DNA of 64,000 bases from Devosia pacifica. Its GTDB lineage: Bacteria > Pseudomonadota > Alphaproteobacteria > Rhizobiales > Devosiaceae. The stretch is taken from assembly GCF_014652635.1 (NCBI RefSeq), contig NZ_BMZE01000001.1, positions 630,051 through 694,050 of the forward strand, in the 5' to 3' direction. Position 1 is the first letter of the stretch, and every line of letters begins with the position of its first letter. A model generated the notes under the pieces. It had not been told where the DNA came from and did not search any database. It saw only the letters and a list, made by a program, of their open reading frames with translations. Below are positions 45,363 to 53,822 of this stretch, piece by piece. Position numbers and translations under genes: made by a program.

Positions 45363-45680
45363 ATGCAGACCATCGCCATGAGCCCAATCTCTGCAGGCAC
45401 TGCAGCCTCGCACAACGACAGGCGCCGCGACAACACGCCCGCCAGAAAGCCATCAGAGCCCGCAAGGCCCGAAGATGAAGCCCGACCTCTAGATAACCCT
45501 CCACCTCTGCCCGTACCCCTCGCTCTCGACACCATAGAGCACGCAAGCGCAGCCTTCACCGCTGCGCTGCTTGCCAATGAACTTGTGCCCCATGAAATCG
45601 GATGGCCATCCAGCGCCGCCCAGGAGCGCAGCTGGCTTGCACCCGATTCCGAACTGCGCCTGCGCGACCGGAAGATTTAG
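45363..45680 (+). CDS. Small Pro-rich protein before the flagellin genes
   Basis: I do not recognise this 105-residue protein. The first 60 residues are polar, Arg/Pro-rich and probably disordered (RKPSEPARPEDEARPLDNPP). The C-terminal 45 residues look folded and helical (TIEHASAAFTAALLANELVP). GAGGAC lies upstream of the ATG. I vaguely recall similar short proteins with an AAFxAALLA segment in Hyphomicrobiales, but cannot confirm it. Its place between the flgN-like gene and the flagellins suggests a flagellar link. Confidence 0.6.
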   Translation: MQTIAMSPISAGTAASHNDRRRDNTPARKPSEPARPEDEARPLDNPPPLPVPLALDTIEHASAAFTAALLANELVPHEIGWPSSAAQERSWLAPDSELRLRDRKI

Positions 45681-45744
45681 TTCTCAAACAAGATTTAACC
45701 GTGCCGGGGCTTCTTCGCCTTCGCTTCGATTTGAATTACGCGGC

Positions 45745-45759
45745 TTAACTTTTCTTTAT
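45745..45759. promoter_or_regulatory. CtrA-like site upstream of flagellin 1
   Basis: TTAA-CTTTTCT-TTAT matches TTAA-N7-TTAA with one mismatch, 76 bases before the flagellin 1 start. No GG-N10-GC sigma-54 element was found in this leader. Confidence 0.42.
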
Positions 45760-45834
45760 GGTCTGACAGGCAAACCTTCGGGCGACTTCAGGAAGAGGTC
45801 GCGTTTGTAAGCCAGATCCTAGAAAGGGACTCTA

Positions 45835-47304
45835 ATGGCCGATATTTCTCTCTCCAATTCCGTACGTTCCAACCTTCAGTCCCTGAAGGGTACTGCTGAA
45901 ATGCTCAGCCAGACACAGAATCGTCTGGCCACCGGCAACAAGGTGAACTCGGCTCTCGACAATCCCAGCAACTGGTTCACTGCGCAGGGCCTCAACAACC
46001 GTGCCAGCGATCTCAACCAGCTGCTCGACGGCATGGCTAACGGCATCCAGACGCTGAAGGCTGCTGACAATGGCCTCACCGCCATGACCAAGACTCTCGA
46101 GTCCATGCAGTCGACTCTCCGTCAGGCACGCCAGGACAAGTCGTTCGAAACGGCTTCGTACACGCTTCCGGATTCCGGTCTCGACAATACCTCGCAGCTG
46201 TCGTTCGATGGCGGCGCGGTAGGCGATACCCCGGTTGCGATCAATCTTACATCGCAGACGAACACTGCCGAGGCGGCAACCACAGCGTCGACCCAGACTG
46301 GCATTGCTCTCACCGACACGCTCGACACTATCGGCTTCACAGCAGATGGCGAAACATTGATTATCGGTGATGGCACTGACACAGTCACCTTCACTGCGGC
46401 TGATTTCGACGCCGATACGGTTGGTGACCTCATCACGGCCATCAATGCTGACGCCGATGTCGACGTCACTGCGAGCCTGAACGACGACGGACAGCTCGTC
46501 TTCACGGCCGATGACAATGAGCAGCAGATAACTGTTGCTGGAACCGGCACTGTAGGCGGCTTGGCGGCCCAGGCTGTGCCGGACGCGGTTTACGTCGCGA
46601 AGACTGTCGATGAGCTCGTCAGCGAGATCAACCAGAACTCCGATCTCGATGGCAAGGTCCGTGCTTCTAACGACAATGGTAAGCTGCGCATCGAAAACCA
46701 GTCTACGCAGGACCTTTCGGTTGACGGTGCAACAAGCGCTGGTGCCATTGACGGTTCGAGCAGCGACGCATCGACCATCGGCGGCAACGAAGTTCGTGCT
46801 GATCTCTCGAAGCAGTACAACGAGCTTCGCGATCAGCTCGACAAGCTGGCAGATGACGCCTCCTTCAACGGTATCAACCTGCTGCGTGGTGACAATCTGA
46901 GCATCACCTTCAACGAAACTGGCACGTCCTCGATCGACATCCAGACCGATGAAGGCGCTACCCTCAACTCCGCCAACCTCAAGATCTCGACGACTCTTGA
47001 GGAATCGGATCTCGATAGCGACAGCAACATCGACTCCGAGTTGGCTAAGCTGAAGAGCGCATTGGGTGACGTTCGCTCGCAGTCCTCGACCTTCGGTTCG
47101 AACCTGTCGATGGTCGAAAACCGCCAGAGCTTCACCAAGTCGATGATCAACACGCTGGAAACCGGCGCCGGCAACCTGACTCTTGCCGACATGAACACCG
47201 AAGCTGCGAACCTGCTTGCTCTGCAGACCCGTCAGTCGCTCGGTCAGAACTCCCTGTCGCTGGCCAGCCAGGCCGACCAGGCGGTCCTGCAGCTCATCCG
47301 GTAA
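45835..47304 (+). CDS. Flagellin 1
   Basis: This 489-residue flagellin forms the filament. The D0/D1 N-terminus (NSVRSNLQSLKGTAEMLSQT, then NRLATGNKVNSALDNPSNWF) and the C-terminus (TLADMNTEAANLLALQTRQS) are typical. The middle third (about residues 100-280) is a beta-rich surface domain rich in Thr/Asp with a flagellin IN-like segment. It is followed by a UUCG-loop terminator and then a second flagellin gene. Flagellin leaders are targets of FlbT in Caulobacter, and flbT lies downstream here. Confidence 0.96.
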   Translation: MADISLSNSVRSNLQSLKGTAEMLSQTQNRLATGNKVNSALDNPSNWFTAQGLNNRASDLNQLLDGMANGIQTLKAADNGLTAMTKTLESMQSTLRQARQDKSFETASYTLPDSGLDNTSQLSFDGGAVGDTPVAINLTSQTNTAEAATTASTQTGIALTDTLDTIGFTADGETLIIGDGTDTVTFTAADFDADTVGDLITAINADADVDVTASLNDDGQLVFTADDNEQQITVAGTGTVGGLAAQAVPDAVYVAKTVDELVSEINQNSDLDGKVRASNDNGKLRIENQSTQDLSVDGATSAGAIDGSSSDASTIGGNEVRADLSKQYNELRDQLDKLADDASFNGINLLRGDNLSITFNETGTSSIDIQTDEGATLNSANLKISTTLEESDLDSDSNIDSELAKLKSALGDVRSQSSTFGSNLSMVENRQSFTKSMINTLETGAGNLTLADMNTEAANLLALQTRQSLGQNSLSLASQADQAVLQLIR

Positions 47305-47327
47305 TCGGAAACACAATAATATCTGTG

Positions 47328-47362
47328 AAAGGGCGGGTCTTCGGACCCGCCCTTTTCGTTTT
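47328..47362 (+). terminator. Flagellin 1 terminator
   Basis: A 9-bp stem (GGGCGGGTC and GACCCGCCC) closes a TTCG tetraloop and is followed by TTTTCGTTTT. It is a strong intrinsic terminator. Confidence 0.93.
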
Positions 47363-47412
47363 GGCTGCTGGAAAGCGGGGCGAATAAGTTTATGCCATGT
47401 GAACATGCATGG

Positions 47413-47427
47413 TTAACGCCCCATTAA
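47413..47427. promoter_or_regulatory. CtrA-type site upstream of flagellin 2
   Basis: TTAA-CGCCCCA-TTAA matches TTAA-N7-TTAA exactly, 63 bases before the flagellin 2 start. A further TTAA half-site lies at 47438. Confidence 0.73.
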
Positions 47428-47489
47428 GGAAGCGCTGTTAACCCTTTTTGCACGAGGGCCGACTCTCGACCCAGCTAAGGATTGAACAG

Positions 47490-49091
47490 ATGTCCGATAT
47501 CAGCCTTTCCAAAGCCGTACGCACGAACCTGTTGTCGTTGCAGAATACCGCAGACCTTATGGCCACGACACAGAAGCGCCTGGCCACGGGGAACAAGGTA
47601 AATTCGGCGCTCGACAACCCGATCAACTGGTTCACGGCGCAAGGTCTCAACAACCGCGCTACAGACTTGAATTCGTTAATGGATTCTATGGCGAGCGGCG
47701 TCCAGACTCTGGAAGCTGCCGATGCCGGCTTGAGCGCCATTACCAAGACGCTTGAATCGATGCAGTCGACGCTGCGTCAGGCGCGTCAGGACAAGTCTTT
47801 CCACACTTCGTCTTACCAGTACGGGCAAACTGACTACGCGGCCGGCATTACCAACGATACGGACGCAGACGCGAAAGCTATCTCATTCTCTGGCGGCGCT
47901 TTTGAAGCTACGTCCCAAATCAGCTTGCTGAAGAGCGCTAGCGCGACCACCACTCTGGGCACACTTGCGGCGACGTTTGATATGGATGAAGCCGGCGATG
48001 GGCTTGATTTCACGATCGATGTGAATGGCCAAGGCCCGACGGCTGTTACCATTCGTGGCTCCGCTGGTGCGGATACAATTACGGTAGATGTCGGCGGTGA
48101 CGCCTACACCATGAATGTGGCGGATGGCGCCGCAGTGACAAAAGCAGAGATTATTGCAGCGCTGAACGGCGGCTTCACTGAGGCGGAACTCGGTGTCACT
48201 GCGGCCGATGTTGGTGGCAATCTGACCTTTACTGGCCCATCAGCGGACCCTTATGGCGACGCGAGCATCGCGTTAGCCGGTGGCTCTGCCGCCAATACCG
48301 GCGGCGGTGCAGCAGTTGCTCTTGCGGACTTCGGCTTCGATAATCCGACCCCTACACAAACAACGACGAAAGCCTATGTCGCCAAGACGCTGGACGAGCT
48401 GGTTGCGGACATCAACAAGTCCGACAGCGCCTTCGCCGAGAAAATCCGCGCGTCGAACGACAATGGCAAGCTGCGCATCGAAAACCAGTCGACGCAGCCT
48501 CTGACTGTAGCCGGAGCCTCGCTGGGCAACGGCACGACCGGCACCAACACGGACACGAACGAGATCGAAGGCAACTCGGTCCGCGCCAAGCTTGCAGATC
48601 AGTTCCGCGAGCTGCGCGACCAGCTCGACAAGATTTCGGATGACGCCTCGTTCAACGGCATCAACCTCTTGCGCGGCGACAAGCTGACCATCACCTTCAA
48701 CGAGACCGGCACGTCGTCGATCGACATTCAAACGGATGAAGGCAAGACCATCAACGCCGCCAACCTCAAGATCCCAACCAATCTCGAGGCCAGCGAGCTC
48801 GACGCCGACAGCAATATCGACAAGCTGATGGGCGACATGAAAATGGCGCTGGATGAGATCCGGGGCCAGGCGTCGACATTCGGTTCAAACCTGTCAATCG
48901 TCGAGAACCGCCAGAAGTTCACCAGCATGATGATCGAAACGCTGGAAACAGGGGCTGCCAACCTCACTCTGGCCGATATGAACGAGGAAGCGGCCAACCT
49001 GCTGGCGCTGCAGACACGGCAGCAGCTTTCCTCGAACTCACTGTCCCTCGCCAGCCAGGCGGATCAGTCGGTACTGCAGCTTCTGCGGTAA
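47490..49091 (+). CDS. Flagellin 2
   Basis: This 533-residue flagellin is a paralogue of flagellin 1. The N-terminus (SDISLSKAVRTNLLSLQNTA) and the C-terminal D1/D0 (SDDASFNGINLLRGDKLTIT, then LTLADMNEEAANLLALQTRQ) are nearly the same. The central domain (about residues 105-300) is longer, unrelated in detail and Gly/Asp-rich. I start at MSDISL with AAGGA upstream; 14 further in-frame residues precede it. The gene has its own CtrA-type site and terminator. Confidence 0.96.
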   Translation: MSDISLSKAVRTNLLSLQNTADLMATTQKRLATGNKVNSALDNPINWFTAQGLNNRATDLNSLMDSMASGVQTLEAADAGLSAITKTLESMQSTLRQARQDKSFHTSSYQYGQTDYAAGITNDTDADAKAISFSGGAFEATSQISLLKSASATTTLGTLAATFDMDEAGDGLDFTIDVNGQGPTAVTIRGSAGADTITVDVGGDAYTMNVADGAAVTKAEIIAALNGGFTEAELGVTAADVGGNLTFTGPSADPYGDASIALAGGSAANTGGGAAVALADFGFDNPTPTQTTTKAYVAKTLDELVADINKSDSAFAEKIRASNDNGKLRIENQSTQPLTVAGASLGNGTTGTNTDTNEIEGNSVRAKLADQFRELRDQLDKISDDASFNGINLLRGDKLTITFNETGTSSIDIQTDEGKTINAANLKIPTNLEASELDADSNIDKLMGDMKMALDEIRGQASTFGSNLSIVENRQKFTSMMIETLETGAANLTLADMNEEAANLLALQTRQQLSSNSLSLASQADQSVLQLLR

Positions 49092-49113
49092 AAGGTTTCC
49101 CTTATCCTCATTA

Positions 49114-49150
49114 ACAACAAAGGCGGGCAAATGGTCCGCCTTTGTTGTCT
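49114..49150 (+). terminator. Flagellin 2 terminator
   Basis: A 13-bp stem (ACAACAAAGGCGG and CCGCCTTTGTTGT) with a 9-base loop lies 23 bases past the stop. The T-rich strand is part of the stem. Confidence 0.75.
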
Positions 49151-49205
49151 TGCGACGCGCTTCAAGATAATTCTTCCTGGCTAGCTGTCCGAGGGGAGAA
49201 CCGCG

Positions 49206-49631
49206 TTGGCTCTAAAGGTCGAACTCAGGCCCGGCGAGAAACTCCTCGTCGGCAATTGCATCATCACCAATGCCGATCAGCGGACACGTCTGTTCATTGA
49301 CGGCCAGGCGCCGATTTTGCGCGAGAAGGATATCCTGACCGCCGACACTGCCGACACGCCGGCAAAGCGCATCTACCTCGCTGTACAACTGATGTATATC
49401 AATGATGATGTAGATGAGATGCGGGACGAATACTTCGCGTTGGTGAACGAGTTTGTCACCGCAGTGCCATCATCAATGCAGATTGTGGACCAAATCAATA
49501 ACGAGATATTAACCGGGCAGCTCTACAAAGCTCTCAAGGCCTCTCAAAGGCTGAGGGAATACGAACAGGAACTGCTCGCACATGTATCAACAGGGCGCTC
49601 AGGCATACCAAGAGACGGCGAAAACCGTTGA
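49206..49631 (+). CDS. flbT: Flagellin post-transcriptional regulator FlbT
   Basis: This 141-residue protein is FlbT, an RNA-binding regulator that limits flagellin translation in Caulobacter when assembly is blocked. The family patterns ALKVELRPGEKLLVGNCIIT and RLFIDGQAPILREKDILTAD are clear. The start codon is TTG with GGGGAGAA upstream. It overlaps flaF by 50 bases in a different frame, an unusually long overlap. Confidence 0.93.
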   Translation: MALKVELRPGEKLLVGNCIITNADQRTRLFIDGQAPILREKDILTADTADTPAKRIYLAVQLMYINDDVDEMRDEYFALVNEFVTAVPSSMQIVDQINNEILTGQLYKALKASQRLREYEQELLAHVSTGRSGIPRDGENR

Positions 49632-49956
49632 ATCCCCTCGCGACCGTGAGGCCGCATTGCTGGTGAAGGCGGCCCTTGGCCTGCAGCGCCTGAAGGATAA
49701 CTGGCAGGACTTATCGCATGCGGACATGCGCAGCGCGCTGACCTTCAACCGCAAGCTGTGGACCATTCTGATGAGCTCTGTGGTCAAGGAGGACAATCCT
49801 CTGCCGCAGACGATCAAGCAGAACGTTGCCAATCTCGGCATCTACATGCTCAATCAGACCCGCGAAATCATGCTCGAGCCGACTGCCGACAAGCTCGATC
49901 CGATGATCAACATCAATCGCCAGCTTGCCGCAGGTCTACGAGGCAGCGCCGGCTAA
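49582..49956 (+). CDS. flaF: Flagellin biosynthesis regulator FlaF
   Basis: This 124-residue protein is FlaF, which is needed for flagellin synthesis and is thought to oppose FlbT and bind flagellin. Signatures are MYQQGAQAYQETAKTVESPR, RSALTFNRKLWTILMSSVVK and NVANLGIYMLNQTREIMLEP. It starts inside flbT, 50 bases before the flbT stop, so translation may be coupled. A hairpin follows at 49986. Confidence 0.93.
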   Translation: MYQQGAQAYQETAKTVESPRDREAALLVKAALGLQRLKDNWQDLSHADMRSALTFNRKLWTILMSSVVKEDNPLPQTIKQNVANLGIYMLNQTREIMLEPTADKLDPMININRQLAAGLRGSAG

Positions 49957-49985
49957 AGCCCGCCACGCATCGACGCCAAAACCAT

Positions 49986-50015
49986 AAAGCGCCCCGGTCT
50001 ACCCGCGGGCGCTTT
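49986..50015 (+). terminator. Hairpin after flaF
   Basis: A 9-bp stem (AAAGCGCCC and GGGCGCTTT) with a 12-base loop lies 30 bases after flaF and before the convergent flgL end. The tail is CTAGTTT. Confidence 0.65.
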
Positions 50016-50046
50016 CTAGTTTGCTCAGAGAGGGCCTAGCGAGGCG

Positions 50047-51951
50047 TTAGAGGAACTTTGTCAGGTTGAGCTGGGAAACCATAGCCGTCACCTGATAACT
50101 CGCCTGCAGCCGCGTTTGCAGCGCCAGGATCTCGACGGCGACTTCTTCCTTGCTGACGGTTTCCGCATCGCTGAGAACGTTTTCCAGCTGCGCCTTGTAC
50201 TCGTCGTGCCGCGCCTTTGCCTCGTTGGCGGTGTTACGCGCCAATGCGAGGTCCATGGTGATCGCCTCGATCGACCCCGGGTTGGCGTTGTGCTGCTCGG
50301 ACATCTGGTACTGCTGGCGCGCAGCCATGGCGTCGAACCGCCCCCTAGAGGTCGCATCGTCCGATGGATAGGTCTCGACCGTCATCGCAGCGAATGTCCG
50401 CATCATTGCGAGCATCCCGCTCTCGTTGGCGGTGACACCGTAATTGACCTTTGTGGATTCCCCGACGCGCGCACTCACGGTCTGGCGGGAGTTCGTCTGC
50501 GCGGCCTGTGCAGCACCCTCAAGGCTCTTTGACAGCGCATTCGAAAAGGCTGCGGCTGTTTCCTCTCGCGCGATTGCGGGATCGGCATTGGTAGAGATGC
50601 TGAACTCGCCTGGCCCTGCCCGGCCGCTGACTGCTTTCAGCGCGACGTCGCGCGTCGTGCCATTCGGCTGTGAAAGGGTGAGGCTGACGGTTTCGCCAGC
50701 CGCTGGAACACCCGTGAACTGCACATCGACGCTCGCTGGCGCCGGTCCGGGCGCGGAAGCCGTGATGTTTGCAGATCCTGTCGCGGCAGCGATCCGAAAG
50801 CCGTAATCTGGCGATTGCGGCACGTCCTCGCTCAGGGAGACGGTGTCGCCGGTCTGCGAGACGGTCATCCGCCCGAGATTGTCGGCGCTGATGGCGCTGG
50901 TCTCGCCGGAATACCACATCACCGTGTCATTGACCGTCGCAAGCTTGAGCGATGTCGCCGTCGCCGGGTCGCCCGCTACGCGCACCACAGGCTCGCCGCT
51001 GCCATTGAAGAAGTTCTGTGACGCTGCGTAGGTGGATGCCGCCGAAAGAGTGCGGTCCGTCTCGTGCTGCAACTTGCTCTTGAGCGCCGCCTCGAAATTG
51101 GCAGCCGTCGTCGCCTCATCCGCACCGATCAGGTAGATGCCCTTGTCCGCGTTCTCACCGGTGGGCAACTCGGTCGCTGCTGTCAGCGTCACCTGGGTTT
51201 CCGTGCCGTCCGGCAGGCTCAGTCCGATGGTCACCGTTTGCCCGGCTGTCGGCTGCGCTGTGAACTCGACACCAAGACTTGCAGGGTCTCCTGATGTCGG
51301 CGTTGGGGTGATCGCGCTGCTGGATGTCGCGAGCGTCGAAAGCTTGAAGCCGAACGGGTGCGCACCGTCCTCGGCAAGCGTGACGCTTGCGCCGGCAAGC
51401 GAAGTATCGAGCCGCCCCTGCCCGGCGGCGCCGGCGTCAGCGAGCTTGCGCTCGTTCACCACCGTACGGAAACCGGCACGGCCGCCCTGGCCTTCCAGCA
51501 ACACGTTCATCTCCGGAACCGGCGCATTGTCGGTCTTCGAACCGCCGAACAGATATCGCCCGTCAACATCGGAGTTCATCAAAGTGACCAGTTCGTCCAG
51601 CCGCCCGCGCGACTGCTGGGGGACCGTCACCATGTTGATGTCGCCAGTGCCGTACTGCCCCGGTACGGCCGAGTTGCGCGCCTGTCCCTCCATCTCGTCG
51701 AGCCGCGTGAAGGCATTGTCGAGAAATCCGAGTCGCAGATCGACCGTGGTGATGTTTGAGGTGAACCCGGCAATTTGAGACAGTCGCGATCGCGCACTTA
51801 ACGACACCGGCAAATCCGCACCCATGCCAGCGAGGCTTTGCGCCTTCTGGCCGGTGCCGAGTTGCACCTGCAGGTCCGACATGCGGCTTTGCATATTGGT
51901 GAGAGCCGAAAAGCCGGTCTGCAGCGGAAACATCGACTTGTTGACGATCAT
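50047..51951 (-). CDS. flgL: Hook-filament junction protein FlgL, enlarged
   Basis: This 634-residue protein is FlgL, the junction between the hook (via FlgK) and the filament. The flagellin-like N-terminus (QTGFSALTNMQSRMSDLQVQ) and C-terminus (VAVEILALQTRLQASYQVTA, then QLNLTKFL) are clear. FlgL is commonly about 300-350 residues, so this one is roughly doubled. The extra centre holds two similar modules, starting near VEFTAQPTAGQTVTIGLSL and VQFTGVPAAGETVSLTLSQ. It follows flgK by 14 bases in the flgE-flgK-flgL unit. Confidence 0.9.
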   Translation of the reverse strand: MIVNKSMFPLQTGFSALTNMQSRMSDLQVQLGTGQKAQSLAGMGADLPVSLSARSRLSQIAGFTSNITTVDLRLGFLDNAFTRLDEMEGQARNSAVPGQYGTGDINMVTVPQQSRGRLDELVTLMNSDVDGRYLFGGSKTDNAPVPEMNVLLEGQGGRAGFRTVVNERKLADAGAAGQGRLDTSLAGASVTLAEDGAHPFGFKLSTLATSSSAITPTPTSGDPASLGVEFTAQPTAGQTVTIGLSLPDGTETQVTLTAATELPTGENADKGIYLIGADEATTAANFEAALKSKLQHETDRTLSAASTYAASQNFFNGSGEPVVRVAGDPATATSLKLATVNDTVMWYSGETSAISADNLGRMTVSQTGDTVSLSEDVPQSPDYGFRIAAATGSANITASAPGPAPASVDVQFTGVPAAGETVSLTLSQPNGTTRDVALKAVSGRAGPGEFSISTNADPAIAREETAAAFSNALSKSLEGAAQAAQTNSRQTVSARVGESTKVNYGVTANESGMLAMMRTFAAMTVETYPSDDATSRGRFDAMAARQQYQMSEQHNANPGSIEAITMDLALARNTANEAKARHDEYKAQLENVLSDAETVSKEEVAVEILALQTRLQASYQVTAMVSQLNLTKFL

Positions 51952-51965
51952 TGTCTTCGTCTCCC

Positions 51966-53762
51966 TCAGATGGCCAAGAGCCGATCCATCAGCTCCTGCA
52001 CGACGCTGATCACGCGCGCATTCGCTGCATAGGCATTCTGCAATTCGATAAGCCGCGCCATCTCTTCATCGAGATTGACGCCATATTCGGACTGCATCTG
52101 GGTCGTCACCGTATCGAGCGCCAGGCTCGTATCCTGCTGGCGCCCCAGTGCCGTCGCGACATTGCGTCCCTGGTAGTTGATCGTTTGCGTTACGATCTCG
52201 CCGAGTGTCCCGCTGAGCTTGAAGCCTTTGTCGGCGCCTACAGCATCGGGGCTGGATGCGAAATCGCGATTGCCGAGCTGTGCCAGCAGGTAATCCGGAC
52301 GCGTGCTCTCCCCGAGCGACCCACCCGCCTCATATTGCACCAACAGACGATTATCGGCGACCACCGCCGGGTTGACCGCAATACGCCCTGCGAAACCGGC
52401 TACCTGCGGGGGATCGCCTTCAAGCGAGCGGGTGAACGGTCGCGCGCCATCTGTAAACAGGTTGAGGCCGAGACCATCCCCCTGCGCGCCATCGCTTGTC
52501 GCGCGCGCTATGACCTTATTGACGTTGGTTGTTCCCGCCGCTCCATCATCGAGGACGCGCAGAGTGCCGGACCCTTCGTCCGAGAAGGCGAGCCCACTCA
52601 CCTGACCTCCAAGCGCCAGGGCGACATCGGCGGTCGACAGGTTCTCGATGTCGACCCCGAGAACCCGCGTACCGTCGGGTTCCTGATAGTCAACAGTCTT
52701 GGTGGTGTTGACCACCCGCACCTGCTTATCGATGCCGTTCTCGGAATAGCTGATCAGCAGGTCGTTGCCGGGCTCGAGATCGTTGAGATTGATGTCAAAG
52801 CCCTCAGCGGCGCCAACCGTCGCGGCGTCGCCTTCCGTGGTATTCGTGCCGAATACCTGCGCAAGGCTTGCCGCGATCTGGTCGAGATGAGCCTCTGCTT
52901 CGGCCAACGTATTGTCACGCAGGTCCACCAGGGCGGCAAGTTCACCGCCTTGCAGACCTCCCTGCTTCGCAAGATCGATCTTGTTGCCGCCGGGCGAAGT
53001 CAGCATCAGCCGACCTTCGCCAACCGCACCCGAGGATTCATAGGAAAACCTCGAGACACGCCCGTCTATCAGCCCAACGCCCGACTTTGTCCGCAAGGCC
53101 ACAGTGCCATCAAGCTTATAGTCGGCGCGCACATCGATCTTCTCGGCAATTTCCGAAACGAGCGAGTCGCGGCGATCGAGAAGCATGGTGCGCGAGTCAG
53201 GCGACGCTGCGACATCCTGCAGGCGCTGGTTGACGTCGCCGAGGCTCGTCAGCATGTCGTTCAGGTCGTCTACCGCCGAAGACATCTTCGTTTCGGTTTC
53301 CAGACGCATGTCGCGCACATTGCCCCAGAGACGGTTCAACGTGCCCGTAAAGGTCTGGGACTTCGAAACGACCTCGGCGCGCGCTGCATGATCATCCGGG
53401 CTGACGCTCAGGGTCTCGAAGGCGTTCTTGAGATTTTGATAGACAGTATCAAGCGAACCTTCCGAGCCGGGCTTGCCCATGAAGGTCTGCAGCCGATCAA
53501 GGTAGGCTGCTTTCGTACTGGCTTGCGAGGCTGTCGAGACCTGGCTTGTATAATATGTCTGAAGCGACTGGTTGAACGCACGCTGGACGCCTGAGGTGCG
53601 TGCGTACGAAGAAGCTTCGTTGCCATAGTCGATAACGCTGAGCGACTGCCGGTGGTAGCCGGGCGTGCCCGAGTTCGCGATATTCTTGCTGACCAGGTTG
53701 AGAGAATCCTGGTTCACGCGAATGCCGGATACGGCGTTATTGATCGAAGTCAGCAGTCCCAT
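51966..53762 (-). CDS. flgK: Hook-associated protein FlgK
   Basis: This 598-residue protein is FlgK, the first hook-filament junction protein. The N-terminus SINNAVSGIRVNQDSLNLVS followed by KNIANSGTPGYHRQ is diagnostic. The C-terminal YGVNLDEEMARLIELQNAYA and ANARVISVVQELMDRLLAI complete the coiled D0/D1 region. It is exported without a signal peptide. It lies 60 bases after flgE and just before flgL. Confidence 0.95.
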   Translation of the reverse strand: MGLLTSINNAVSGIRVNQDSLNLVSKNIANSGTPGYHRQSLSVIDYGNEASSYARTSGVQRAFNQSLQTYYTSQVSTASQASTKAAYLDRLQTFMGKPGSEGSLDTVYQNLKNAFETLSVSPDDHAARAEVVSKSQTFTGTLNRLWGNVRDMRLETETKMSSAVDDLNDMLTSLGDVNQRLQDVAASPDSRTMLLDRRDSLVSEIAEKIDVRADYKLDGTVALRTKSGVGLIDGRVSRFSYESSGAVGEGRLMLTSPGGNKIDLAKQGGLQGGELAALVDLRDNTLAEAEAHLDQIAASLAQVFGTNTTEGDAATVGAAEGFDINLNDLEPGNDLLISYSENGIDKQVRVVNTTKTVDYQEPDGTRVLGVDIENLSTADVALALGGQVSGLAFSDEGSGTLRVLDDGAAGTTNVNKVIARATSDGAQGDGLGLNLFTDGARPFTRSLEGDPPQVAGFAGRIAVNPAVVADNRLLVQYEAGGSLGESTRPDYLLAQLGNRDFASSPDAVGADKGFKLSGTLGEIVTQTINYQGRNVATALGRQQDTSLALDTVTTQMQSEYGVNLDEEMARLIELQNAYAANARVISVVQELMDRLLAI

Positions 53763-53822
53763 GACGGGGCTCCGGATGCAAGGTGGCCCGGCGCCGGGTG
53801 GCGCCAGGCAACGGGCCTATTC

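Noticed and set aside
45832-47406. A long open frame (524 codons) on the minus strand opposite flagellin 1
   Set aside because: It mirrors the codon bias of flagellin, has no family character and no promoter. Flagellin on the plus strand is certain.
51951-53594. A 547-codon frame on the plus strand opposite flgK
   Set aside because: It is a shadow of the certain flgK gene on the other strand, with no recognisable domain.
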